Notes under the pieces: model-generated
What the model saw: only the letters and a program-made list of their open reading frames with translations
The model's database searches: none
What the model was told of the DNA's origin: nothing
Assembly (NCBI RefSeq): GCF_905171775.1
Contig: NC_053492.1
Location: 300,307,865 to 300,371,864 of the forward strand
Direction of reading: 5' to 3'
Length of the DNA stretch: 64,000 nucleotides
Source: Rana temporaria
Lineage: Eukaryota; Chordata; Amphibia; Anura; Ranidae
Part shown: positions 34,215-43,200 of the stretch, in pieces
Position numbering within the stretch: position 1 is the stretch's first letter
Layout: every line of letters begins with the position of its first letter
Program-made: the position numbers and the translations under genes

Positions 34215-34689
34215 AGAAGCAGAATTTGCCATTTCATAAGAGATCTCCATTTCACTACTTCATTATTATATTTAATATCTTGTTGATACATTAAATCCTA
34301 TGATTAAATGAAGTGAATGGATTAATAAATAAAACTGCTAATGGGTGCTGGAGGAGGACAACCATAAGCATTGGGGCTTGGTAATATATAAAAACCTCCA
34401 ACGCGAGTTCTGAAATTAAGAATTTTTAATGTGACAATAAGTCAGTTTATTTTTACATAAGATGTTATGTGGGAGTTCTTTTAAAGCCTGCCATTCTCAC
34501 TATTTTTGGTATGAATGGTTTTATAATTGAGATGTGGTACCCCGCCCACCCCTTAAACACTTTAATATTAGACACATTCTCTCTCCCCCTGCCCCCTTAC
34601 TGCCTAGGCCATTTTACAATTTAAATGAAAAATTACTCATGTAACACTGTACCCATATGAAGATTTTATCATTGTTTGATACAGATACT

Positions 34690-34840
34690 GAAGAGCTTTA
34701 AAATCAGCACCGGGCTTTTTTTTTTTTTTTGGCTATATAAATAAAAAAAATAACAAGTTTATTTCTGCTATAACACTTTGCAATCAAATGTTTTACAAAT
34801 TTTGGCAAAAATGTATTCAGCTACAATTATTTGGTATAAA
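34690..34840. repeat. Outer inverted repeat, left arm
   Basis: GAAGAGCTTTAAAATCAGCA, the T-run, GGCTATATAA, TTTCTGCTATAACACTTTGC and ATGTATTCAGCTACA are repeated in inverse at 37771-37926. About 150 bp per arm, with a few substitutions and small indels. The two arms enclose 2.9 kb that includes the large palindrome. Could be TIRs of a DNA element or two copies of one repeat in opposite orientation. Confidence 0.82.
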
Positions 34841-35532
34841 TAACCCAAATAAGTGTATATTTTGTTTGCTTGAAAATTATACAGTCTAAAAACTATGATG
34901 TATGTTCATTTTTTTTTAACCATCAGTCCTGATGCACTGACGGCCTCATTTCTTGAAGCCCTGAAATGCCAGGATAGTACAAATACCCTCCAAATAACCA
35001 CTTGTTGGAAAGTAGATAGTCTGAGGTATTTAGTAAGAGGCATTGTGAGTTTTTCTGAAGCTATAATCTTTTTGCCAAACTTTTTGCAAACTATTGACAG
35101 TAATTTTTTTTTCACAAACTAATCACCAGAGCAGTACAGCATCATCATATGACTAATCACATGGAGGTGATCAGATATGATGATCAATGTATAAGCAAAA
35201 ATTTTTAGACTGTGAAAAGGTAAACGGCATCAATTCATGTGCCACTGTGTACAATTGTGACAGCTTTGATTGGCTACAACAATCACATGGTATAGGTCTC
35301 CTGTGACTAACCCTGTACCATGTCATAGCAATTAGCGACTTATCACAGTAGTACACAATGGCTATGAATGACAGCGATCACATGGTACCATAGCCATGCA
35401 CAGTGGCACGGTACAACGATCTATATTCCAATCACAGATATCTTGGCTGCACTGCCCCTAGGGCTCGCACAAGGTATGGGAGGACAGCACATGATGTCCA
35501 CCCAGGATAACAGAGCACATACCCCGCCATAT
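34841..35532. repeat. Sequence inside the outer inverted repeat, left of the palindrome
   Basis: It contains repeated CACATGGTA / ACATGGTACCAT motifs and CATACCCCGCCATAT at the border. With 37668-37770, which ends GGGAAGTGGTTAA, it looks like a TTAA MITE interior split by the 35533-37667 insertion. The left MITE end is not clear. Confidence 0.45.
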
Positions 35533-37667
35533 AAATAGGGTAAACTCCTGCGCTGTCTGAAAAGTGAAGGGAAGGGGAACAAACTAAAAATACTGCTGCA
35601 AATATAAAAGTCTACCTCGATAGACTAAGGTGAAACAGAAAAAATTAAAATACAATACTTGCGCTGTAAAGTGTGAGACAAGGAGTGTATAATAGGCGGT
35701 AACGTTTATAAGTGACTAGTGAAAATATTATTTGGTGAGAACAATATTATAAGGCATATATAGCAATGAAACTAATACAAGGACAGTCCTTAGTGAAAAA
35801 TCTGCACTCTGAGGAGGTCCAGATCCAGTGCAGTCCTGCCGTGTATTGGTGTGCTCCAAACAGAGATAAATCCTAATCTCCAACGGTGCAGGTGTTGTGT
35901 AAAAATAAAAATCAAAATAAAAATGCAAAAGATACACTTTAGGAAAAGAAACACGGAAAAAAGTTCTGAAGAAAATGTATACAAGACCCTTGGATCCGTA
36001 ATATAGGTGGAATAGGATAGTTGAGCCAACACCAAAGTTACATGTAAACACCTTTGGTGAACCCAGCTGCTCACCTCGAATTGACCACAATATGTCCAGG
36101 TCAAACTGGTCTAGATGGTTACAGTCCACAAATAACACACGTAAATCTCCATCCGATGTTTAACATGAAAAAACAGAGTAAAAGGACAAAAAGAGGCTGA
36201 TGGTGAAATACCGTCACAGAAAAGATTGGCAATTGGGATCTTGGCGGGTGGGAGTGCACTCACATGTAGGTGAGAGATCTCAGGCTCATATCCACGAGTG
36301 CCGCACTCGTCAGTCCCTCTATCTTTCCTCTGCTTCTTTCTACTAGTTCTCGGGGTTCAGATGCTGGCTGTTTTGGTCTCCTCAAGATTTCTCAGTGTGT
36401 AAAGCTGTCTCAGCTGCTGTGGGCTTATGGTAACTCCTATCCCTCTCTCATTGGCTCAGATAGAGCGCTCAGGTGGCGTTGTGATGGGAAAGAGGTGAAA
36501 GAAACATACCCATAGTATAGCCCAGTCAGCAATGTAAACAGGTTTTATTAAAAACAAAAGTTAAAACTCACATGTAAATACAGGAACTCTGCAACAATCC
36601 TTACGAGTGGCGAACTCGTATGTCCGTTCGTCAGATGCTGTGGTGTGTCCTGCCTACCAATCCCGACGCGTATCGTCACGATCACGTGACTTCATCAGGG
36701 GAAGTCACGTGATCGTGACGATACGCGTCGGGATTGGTAGGCAGGACACACCACAGCATCTGACGAACGGACATACGAGTTCGCCACTCGTAAGGATTGT
36801 TGCAGAGTTCCTGTATTTACATGTGAGTTTTAACTTTTGTTTTTAATAAAACCTGTTTACATTGCTGACTGGGCTATACTATGGGTATGTTTCTTTCACC
36901 TCTTTCCCATCACAACGCCACCTGAGCGCTCTATCTGAGCCAATGAGAGAGGGATAGGAGTTACCATAAGCCCACAGCAGCTGAGACAGCTTTACACACT
37001 GAGAAATCTTGAGGAGACCAAAACAGCCAGCATCTGAACCCCGAGAACTAGTAGAAAGAAGCAGAGGAAAGATAGAGGGACTGACGAGTGCGGCACTCGT
37101 GGATATGAGCCTGAGATCTCTCACCTACATGTGAGTGCACTCCCACCCGCCAAGATCCCAATTGCCAATCTTTTCTGTGACGGTATTTCACCATCAGCCT
37201 CTTTTTGTCCTTTTACTCTGTTTTTTCATGTTAAACATCGGATGGAGATTTACGTGTGTTATTTGTGGACTGTAACCATCTAGACCAGTTTGACCTGGAC
37301 ATATTGTGGTCAATTCGAGGTGAGCAGCTGGGTTCACCAAAGGTGTTTACATGTAACTTTGGTGTTGGCTCAACTATCCTATTCCACCTATATTACGGAT
37401 CCAAGGGTCTTATATACATTTTCTTCAGAACTTTTTTCCGTGTTTCTTTTCCTAAAGTGTATCTTTTGCATTTTTATTTTGCTTTTTATTTTTACACAAC
37501 ACCTGCACCGTTGGAGATTAGGATTTATCTCTGTTTGGAGCACACCAATACACGGCAGGACTGCACTGGATCTGGACCTCCTCAGAGTGCAGATTTTTCA
37601 CTAAGGACTGTCCTTGTATTAGTTTCATTGCTATATATGCCTTATAATATTGTTCTCACCAAATAAT
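35533..37667. mobile_element. Palindromic insertion with 16-bp target duplication, probable Penelope-like/retrozyme-type element
   Basis: The 16-bp sequence ACATACCCCGCCATAT is directly repeated at 35517-35532 and 37668-37683. Between them lie 193 unique bases and two inverted arms, 35726-36693 and 36701-37668, with a 7-bp spacer. Pairing follows x + y = 73394 from end to end, so there is no indel, and I noticed only a few substitutions. The long open frames mirrored on the two arms are not protein-like. A hammerhead-like core sits on the axis. Head-to-head joined copies of one retroelement 3' part, with a long TSD, fit target-primed insertion. The Penelope assignment is an inference. Confidence 0.8.
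36655..36702 (-). ncRNA. Hammerhead-ribozyme-like motif at the palindrome axis
   Basis: On the minus strand: CCC, then CTGATGA (36692-36698), then a stem-loop GTCACG-TGAT-CGTGAC (stem II), then GATA (36671-36674, where the consensus has GAAA), CGCGTC (short stem III plus GTC cleavage triplet) and GGG that can pair with CCC as stem I. This order matches the minimal hammerheads known from Penelope-like elements. The GAAA-to-GATA change would be expected to weaken or abolish activity. Confidence 0.65.
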
Positions 37668-37770
37668 ACATACCCCGCCATATTACTACAATAGGCCAGG
37701 TGGGAAGTGGTTAAAAACATTCCTATAGACTCTTACTTGAAGTATATGTAAAGCCATTCAAACGGTACTT

Positions 37771-37926
37771 TATACCAAATAAATGTAGCTGAATACATTT
37801 TGGCCAAAATTTGTGAAGAAACATTTAATTGCAAAGTGTTATAGCAGAAACAAAGAAACATGATTTTTTTTTTCAATTATATAGCAAAAAAAAAAAAAAA
37901 AGCCGGTGCTGATTTTAAAGCTCTTC
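37771..37926. repeat. Outer inverted repeat, right arm
   Basis: The inverse partner of 34690-34840, ending CCGGTGCTGATTTTAAAGCTCTTC. It includes an A-run where the left arm has a T-run. Confidence 0.82.
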
Positions 37927-37970
37927 TAATAATCCAATGCAAGAAAACAAGCAGATAAAAGGCTTTTGCA

Positions 37971-37972
<2 letters not shown>

Positions 37973-38003
<31 letters not shown>
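37973..38003. repeat. Poly-A run
   Basis: About 30 A residues, some 240 bases downstream of the donor of REPS1 exon a. It may be the tail of an old plus-strand retroposon, but no body is recognised. Confidence 0.8.
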
Positions 38004-38005
<2 letters not shown>

Positions 38006-38245
38006 AGAATGAAATTTTAAAGCTTAATAAAAAGGTACTTTTGGGCACCAAATCTGCCATTTTGGATTATTCACTTACAAAATCTGCCTCTGTCTTCCAA
38101 ACAGGTTAAATGCAATGACAAATAAATAAAATTTCTAAATGAATCACCATCATGATATAAAACACTGCCCACTGCTTTCTAATGAAACACAATCATTCTA
38201 ATAAGATGAACACAGGAACGGAGTAGGAAGTATGCAAACCCTTAC

Positions 38246-38408
38246 CTGGGATGAATCCATTAAGGTCAGGCTGAATGTTTTTGAATTGATTTACATAGTA
38301 TTGCCTTTGTTCATCAGTGATTTTCCAGGGATCATCATAGCTACTGGATTGTCTACGAATTTCATTTGCAGTGGTGGCAGATGCCACAGTGCGCACAGTT
38401 GTCTGGTC
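38246..38408 (-). CDS. REPS1: REPS1 exon a (start of EH2 domain; most upstream exon seen)
   Basis: A 163-nt minus-strand exon, with acceptor ATTCTAG and donor GTAAGG. It begins DQTTVRTVASATTANEIRRQ, then SSSYDDPWKITDEQRQYYVN and QFKNIQPDLNGFIPG. The DDPWKITDEQRQYYVNQF block opens EH2. The NIQPDLNGFIPG segment distinguishes REPS1 from REPS2. It starts in phase 0 and ends in phase 1. The upstream exons (first EH domain) were not found up to 64000, so that intron may span most of the rest of the window. Confidence 0.97.
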
Positions 38409-38548
38409 CTAGAATTAGATATTAAAGCTTTTGTCAGTCCAAAACACCTACATGCAGAATATTGATAAATTAAATCTGTGGATGCAATGCCTTGGAAGAG
38501 AAAGTCTATCAACTTCCATTAACTCCTGTCAATTAGGATAACAATAGT

Positions 38549-38872
38549 TTAAAGTGTGGTTTTGCACAGAGAACCCCCAATCCTTCTCTTCTCAGGTCCC
38601 CTGCTAGCACTTCTGGCCCTTCCTGCCGGGTGCCCAAAACAATGCTGCTGAGTGTATCTTGGCTTGGTCCCCACTCTCCCCTCACTGGCTGCGATTGACA
38701 GTAGAAGGAGCCAATGGCAGCCAACGAGGAGGATGAGACACAGGAGAGCCACTTGCTCTTGTGCATATCGCTGGATTGAGTTGAGGCTGAGGGAAAGGGA
38801 GCTGCATACAGGTTTTTTTTTACCTGCATCCAGGTAAAAAATAAAAAAATTGAGCCTTTTCAACCACTTTAA
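38549..38872. mobile_element. TTAA MITE
   Basis: Left TTAAAGTGTGGTTTTGCAC and right GAGCCTTTTCAACCACTTTAA with TTAA at both ends. About 324 bp with a GC-rich centre. It lies just upstream of REPS1 exon a. Confidence 0.7.
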
Positions 38873-39834
38873 AAATCAATATGTAGAACTACTCTTTAAC
38901 CATTTGCCTGCAGAGCCGCCTGTCTACAGATCAACCATGCCAATACAAAAAGTTCACCAGGTTAAAAAAAAAAAAAAAAAATGTACTTCATCAGAAGTTT
39001 CTGCACATAAATCAGGAGACAGTGTAATACGTTCCAGTGTTCACAATAACAAAAATCCTCTACAGATCCGATATAAAAAACAGGTATGCTCGCTGGTAAT
39101 GCGGTTTCCAGGAGTCTTTATGACAGCACAACATGGGAGAGGGGAGCCACCCACCTGCAAACGACCGGAAGGAACAAATACATAATTTACACTCCTCCCC
39201 TAAAACGCTAGTGCGCAACATAAATATACAGGAAAGTAAAGAGAAGACATTGTAGGGTTGTTTTGTGCCGTCATGGAGGCATGTGGAAAGAGGGATACTG
39301 GCGAGTCTAACTGGAGTTGATCAAACCCCAAATTTATCCCAAAAAAGGAAAAAACTGTTGCTGTAACTGTTTATAAAGTGTTAGCTGGAGTTCAGACTCA
39401 ATTTGTTAGTCAAGTCCATACCTATACTATTCCCAGAGTGACAATGTAGTCCAAAAGGTGTCTGCTGTCATACTTCCTCCAGAATTCAGACACTCCAAGA
39501 CAGGAAGTTTGGTACTGACAGGATCACCAGATGAAATAAAACAAAACAAAAAAGGCAGCCACCACATCTAATTATTGGCAAGCAACAATACATTACATTT
39601 TTTTTGGGGGGGGGTTAATACTGCTTTCTCTGATTGGGCTTGCAAAGTATCACTCAACTCCTCTGAACCAGATAGCAGCAGGGGATGCTAAAAATGCGTC
39701 TCCCCTCATGGCATTAGCACACTGGCCTTGTGGCAAGGTATACTAAGACCTTTACCTTCATAATTTTTATTTTTTCTTTCTTTCATTTTTTTTTTTATTC
39801 CTTTTTATACAAATGTTATAAATTAAGTTGCAGT
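38873..39834. other. Upstream intron region with possible divergent DIRS-type terminus
   Basis: Around 39085-39280, GTTTCCAGGAGTCTTTATGA, CAGCACAACATGGGAGAGG and TGCCGTCATGGAGGCATGTG resemble the arrangement of DIRS ends, and similar text occurs at 49300-49330 (GTGCCGTGCTGTCATGGAGC). No coding frame. The rest is unassigned. Confidence 0.3.
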
Positions 39835-40763
39835 TCGTTCAACAAGTAAAAAAAAGTATTTGATCCCTTTCCAACCAACAATAATTCTGGCTACCACAGA
39901 CTGGCTACAATATATGCTCATGTGGTCCTGTCAATTTAAGAAGAAGGTTCTCCTAACGACAACTCATTATGTGTATAAAAAGAAACCTGTCCACAGAATC
40001 TTTCTTCTATTCAAACCAATCATCATAGGCAAGACCAAAGAACTGCCAAGAAGCTTATGAGGAGGAGACAACTGTTGGAGCGATTATTCGCAAAATGGAA
40101 GAAATACAAAACCTTAAACCACCTTCAGTCTGGAGCTCCATGCAAGATTTTGCTACATAGGGTAAGGATGACCATGAGAAAAAAAGTAAGGGATCAGCCC
40201 AGAACTACATGGGAGGAGCTTGTGAATAATGTCAAGGCAGTTGGGACCAGTGTCACCAAACAAACTATTGGTAACACGATATGCCGTCATGGATTGAAAT
40301 CCTGCAGCGCCCACAAGGTCCCCCTCTTTAAGATGGCACATGTGCAAGCCTGTCTAAAGTTTGCCAATGAACATCTAAATGATTTAGAGAAGGATTTGGA
40401 AAAAGTGCTGTGGTCAGAGGAGACTAAAACTAAGCTCTTTGGCATCAACTTGCCTCGCTACATTTAGAAGAAAAATGCTAGGACCCCAAGAACACCATCC
40501 CTACAAGCATGGAGGTGGGAACATTATGCTTTGAGGCCGTTTCTCTGATAAAGGGTACAGGCCGACTTTCACCCATTGAGGGGCTAATGGATGGGGGCCA
40601 TGTATTGTAAAACCCTGGATGAGAACCTTCTTCCCCCAGCCAGAACACTGAAGATGGGTCTTACAGCATGACAATGACCCAAAACATACCACCAAGGCAA
40701 CAAAGGAGTGGCTCAAGAAGAAGCACATTAAGGTCATGGAGTGGCCTAGCCAGTCTCCAGACC
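39835..40763 (+). mobile_element. Tc1 element, right side lost
   Basis: Starts near the Tc1-like AGTATTTGATCCCTTTCC region and includes the transposase at 40057-40760. It is cut at 40764, where a TTAA MITE inserted at the conserved SPDLN codons (CCAGACCTTAA). Confidence 0.7.
40057..40760 (+). pseudogene. Tc1-type transposase
   Basis: A 136-codon frame: MRRRQLLERLFAKWKKYKTL, then a TWEELVNNVKAVGTSVTKQT paired-like DNA-binding segment, HVQACLKFANEHLNDLEKDL and VLWSEETKTKLFGIN (first catalytic acid context, WSEE in place of WSDE). It stops after LPRYI. Downstream pieces include an HDNDPKHTTKATKEWLKKK-type block (second acid) and WPSQSPDL in another frame. Non-functional through stops and the MITE at its 3' end. 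Confidence 0.88.
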
Positions 40764-41231
40764 TTAAAGGGGAGTTCCAGCCATTTTTTATGTTTAATAA
40801 AAGTCAGCAGCTACAAAAAAGTGTAGCTGCTGGCTTTTAATAAACATACACTTACCTGTTCCACGGTCCAGCTTCGCTCCTCTCTCCCCCCCTTCTCCGT
40901 CGGCGCCTCCATTGTAACTGTGGGCACCCGGTTGTGAAAGCTTTCGTCTTCACGGCCAGGCACTAACTGTGCATGAACGAACGGCGCAGCGCTAACTGAG
41001 TAGACAGGCGATCGTCTGGGACCTGTCATGTGTGCCAGGTGATCGGCTACAGGGAGGGGCCGCTGTAGGCGATATGAGGTATCGCCTAAGCGGTCAGTGG
41101 GCGGAAGGAGGAAGTGGGACCCCTGAAGCCCCCGCCCCCCCCCAAAAAAATGACATGCCAAAATGTGGGATGTAAGGGGGTGAGGAGTGGATTAAGGGGA
41201 AGTTCCACTTTTGGGTGGAACTCCGCTTTAA
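40764..41231. mobile_element. TTAA MITE inserted in the Tc1 transposase
   Basis: TTAAAGGGGAGTTCCAGCC at the left and GGGTGGAACTCCGCTTTAA at the right, with TTAA targets. An internal inverted repeat AGTCAGCAGCTACA...TGTAGCTGCTGGCT lies near the left end. Same family as 8251-8756. Confidence 0.83.
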
Positions 41232-41233
41232 TC

Positions 41234-41300
41234 CAGGGGTAGGCAACCCCAGTCCTCCAGCTGTGGCAAAACTACAATTCCCATGAAAACATGGTAACCA
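41234..41300. repeat. hAT MITE end fragment
   Basis: CAGGGGTAGGCAACCCCAGT, then CTACAATTCCCATGAAA, resemble the left half of the hAT MITE at 21331. The right half is missing. Confidence 0.55.
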
Positions 41301-41339
41301 ACTACAAGAAATATCTTACCTCTGATTGCCAACATGGGC

Positions 41340-41592
41340 TCTTGCACTTTCAATGACAATTGCGTGGTCATGCTACGCTATACCCAAATTAATTTTTTTT
41401 AATTTTGTTCACACAAATAGAGCCATCTTTTGGTGGTATTTATTCACGACTCCGTTTTTTTTTTTTTTGCAAAATAAGTGAAAAAAGAGTGGAAATTCAA
41501 AAAATAAATACTAATAATATTTTCTTCTATTTTAAAAGAAATCAAATTTAAGCCAAAATGTATTCCGCTACATGTCTTTGGTAAAAAAAAAA
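41340..41592. repeat. TTAA MITE left piece, split by DIRS C
   Basis: GACAATTGCGTGGTCATGCTA, ACAAATAGAGCCATCTTTTG and TCTTTGGTAAAAAAA match the interior of the MITE at 2500-4001. The DIRS C element follows immediately. The right piece is 47595-48082. Confidence 0.7.
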
Positions 41593-41634
41593 GGGATTTT
41601 TAATACAGCTTACCTGTAAAATCCTTTTCTTGGA

Positions 41635-41774
41635 GTACATCACGGGACACAGAGCGGCATATTCATTACTATATGGGTTATATAGAGTACCTTCAGGTGT
41701 TGACACTGGCAATCTCAAACAGGAAATGCCCCTCCCTATATAACCCCCTCCCATAGGAGGAGTACCTCAGTTTT
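41635..41774. repeat. DIRS C inverted terminal repeat (left)
   Basis: GTACATCACGGGACACAGAG at the outer end; pairs base for base with 47444-47583. Confidence 0.95.
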
Positions 41775-41827
41775 GTAGCAAGCAGTATGCCTCCCAAAAT
41801 GGTCCCCAAAAAGAGGGGTGGGAGCTC

Positions 41828-41945
41828 TGTGTCCCGTGATGTACTCCAAGAAAAGGATTTTACAGGTAAGCTGTATTAAAAATCCCTTTTTCTTTATCGT
41901 ACATCACGGGACACAGAGCGGCATATTCATTACTATATGGGATGT
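41828..41945. repeat. DIRS C internal complementary region
   Basis: The left half (GGATTTTACAGGTAAGCTG...AAAAATCCC) complements the element's left tip. The right half (TTTTCTTTATCGTACATCAC) complements the right tip. Together they are a template for the circle junction. Confidence 0.93.
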
Positions 41946-42107
41946 CCCAAAGCAATGCTCACAATGAGGGGAGGGAGAACATCTCCAAGACAAAAAGGAT
42001 TTAATTTAGAGAATACTCAAATCATAATAAATCCAACTTAGTTGAGAAAAATAATCTTAAATTTTAAATTTAACTCAAAAAAGAGGAGCCCCCGGATTCC
42101 GAGGGTC

Positions 42108-43200
42108 TCAAACTGCAGCCTGCAGCACTGCCTGCCCAAAGGCTGTATCAGAATTCCTTCTTACGTCCAACTGGTAGAACTTTGTAAACGTGTGGACAGA
42201 AGACCAGGTTGCCGCCTTGCAAACTTGAGCCATAGAGATCTGGTGGTGTGCTGCCCAGGAGGCGCCCATGGCCCTAGTAGAATGAGCCTTTAATGATACT
42301 GGAGGAGGCAACCCTTTCAAGCCGTAGGCCTGAGTGATTAATTGCTTAATCCACCTAGAAATGGTGGACTTTGCAGCTGCCTGCCCCTTCTTGGGCCCAT
42401 CCGGTAATACGAACAGCACATCTGTTTTCCGGATCTTCTTTGTAGCTTTAAGATAGGCCTTCATGGCCCTGACGATATCCAAGGTATGCAGCAACCCTTC
42501 CTTTCTGGAAGTAGGTTTAGGGAAGAAGGATGGTAATACCAAATCCTGGTTCAAATGAAAACTGGATACAACCTTCGGTAGGAAGGAAGGATGAGGGCGG
42601 AGAACGACCCTGTCCTTATGAAAAATAAGATATGGTTCCTTACAGGATAAGGCCGCCAGTTCCGATACTCTTCTTGCGGAAACTATGGCGACCAAAAATA
42701 CTAACTTTCTTGTCAGTAAAACCAAAGGAATTTCAGCCAACGGCTCAAACGGTTGTTTCTGTAAACTTGACAGAACAAGGTTTAAATCCCACGGGCAAAG
42801 CGGGGATTTAACTGGAGGTTTAATACGCAAGACCCCTTGAAGGAAGGTCTTAACCAGCGAGTGGGTGGCCAGCGGCCGCTGAAACCACACTGACAGAGCA
42901 GAAATCTGTCCTTTGATTGTGCTTAATGCCAATCCTTTATCCACTCCTAGCTGGAGAAAACGTAATACTCTATCGATGGTAAATTTGCGAGAAAGCCATC
43001 GCTTGGACTCACACCAGCCTACATAGGCCTTCCAGACCCTGTAATAAATCACCCTAGAGACCGGTTTCCTGGCTCTGATTAGGGTAGAGATTACTTTCTG
43101 AGACAGACCTCTACCCCTGAGAATCAGGGATTCAGCTTCCAGGCCGTCAAATTTAGATGCCGTAAGGCAGGGTGGAGGATCGGACCTTGCGATAGCAGGT
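42108..43200 (-). CDS. DIRS C tyrosine recombinase domain
   Basis: The last third of a 1041-codon open frame (42108-45233). Core-binding part: VIYYRVWKAYVGWCESKRW and LALSTIKGQISALSVWFQRP. The catalytic residues can be seen: Arg in SARRVSELAALSC (frame residue 854/855), His-x-x-Arg in HSTRAMGASWA (984, 987) and Tyr in FTKFYQLDV (1020). The catalytic set is therefore complete and the frame is open to its stop. Start uncertain; it overlaps the RNase H frame by roughly 70 bases in another frame, as in other DIRS elements. Function: strand exchange integrating a circular DNA copy (family knowledge). Confidence 0.9.

Noticed and set aside
35728..37666. Four mirrored open frames (136 and 81 codons) that look like duplicated genes
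   Set aside because: They are the same DNA read on the two arms of the palindrome; codon content is not protein-like and no splice or domain pattern is seen.
31045..38408. REPS2 or EPS15 as the host gene
   Set aside because: The NIQPDLNGFIPG and SKSPSMPSLNQTWPE segments fit REPS1; REPS2 and EPS15 differ at these places as far as I recall.
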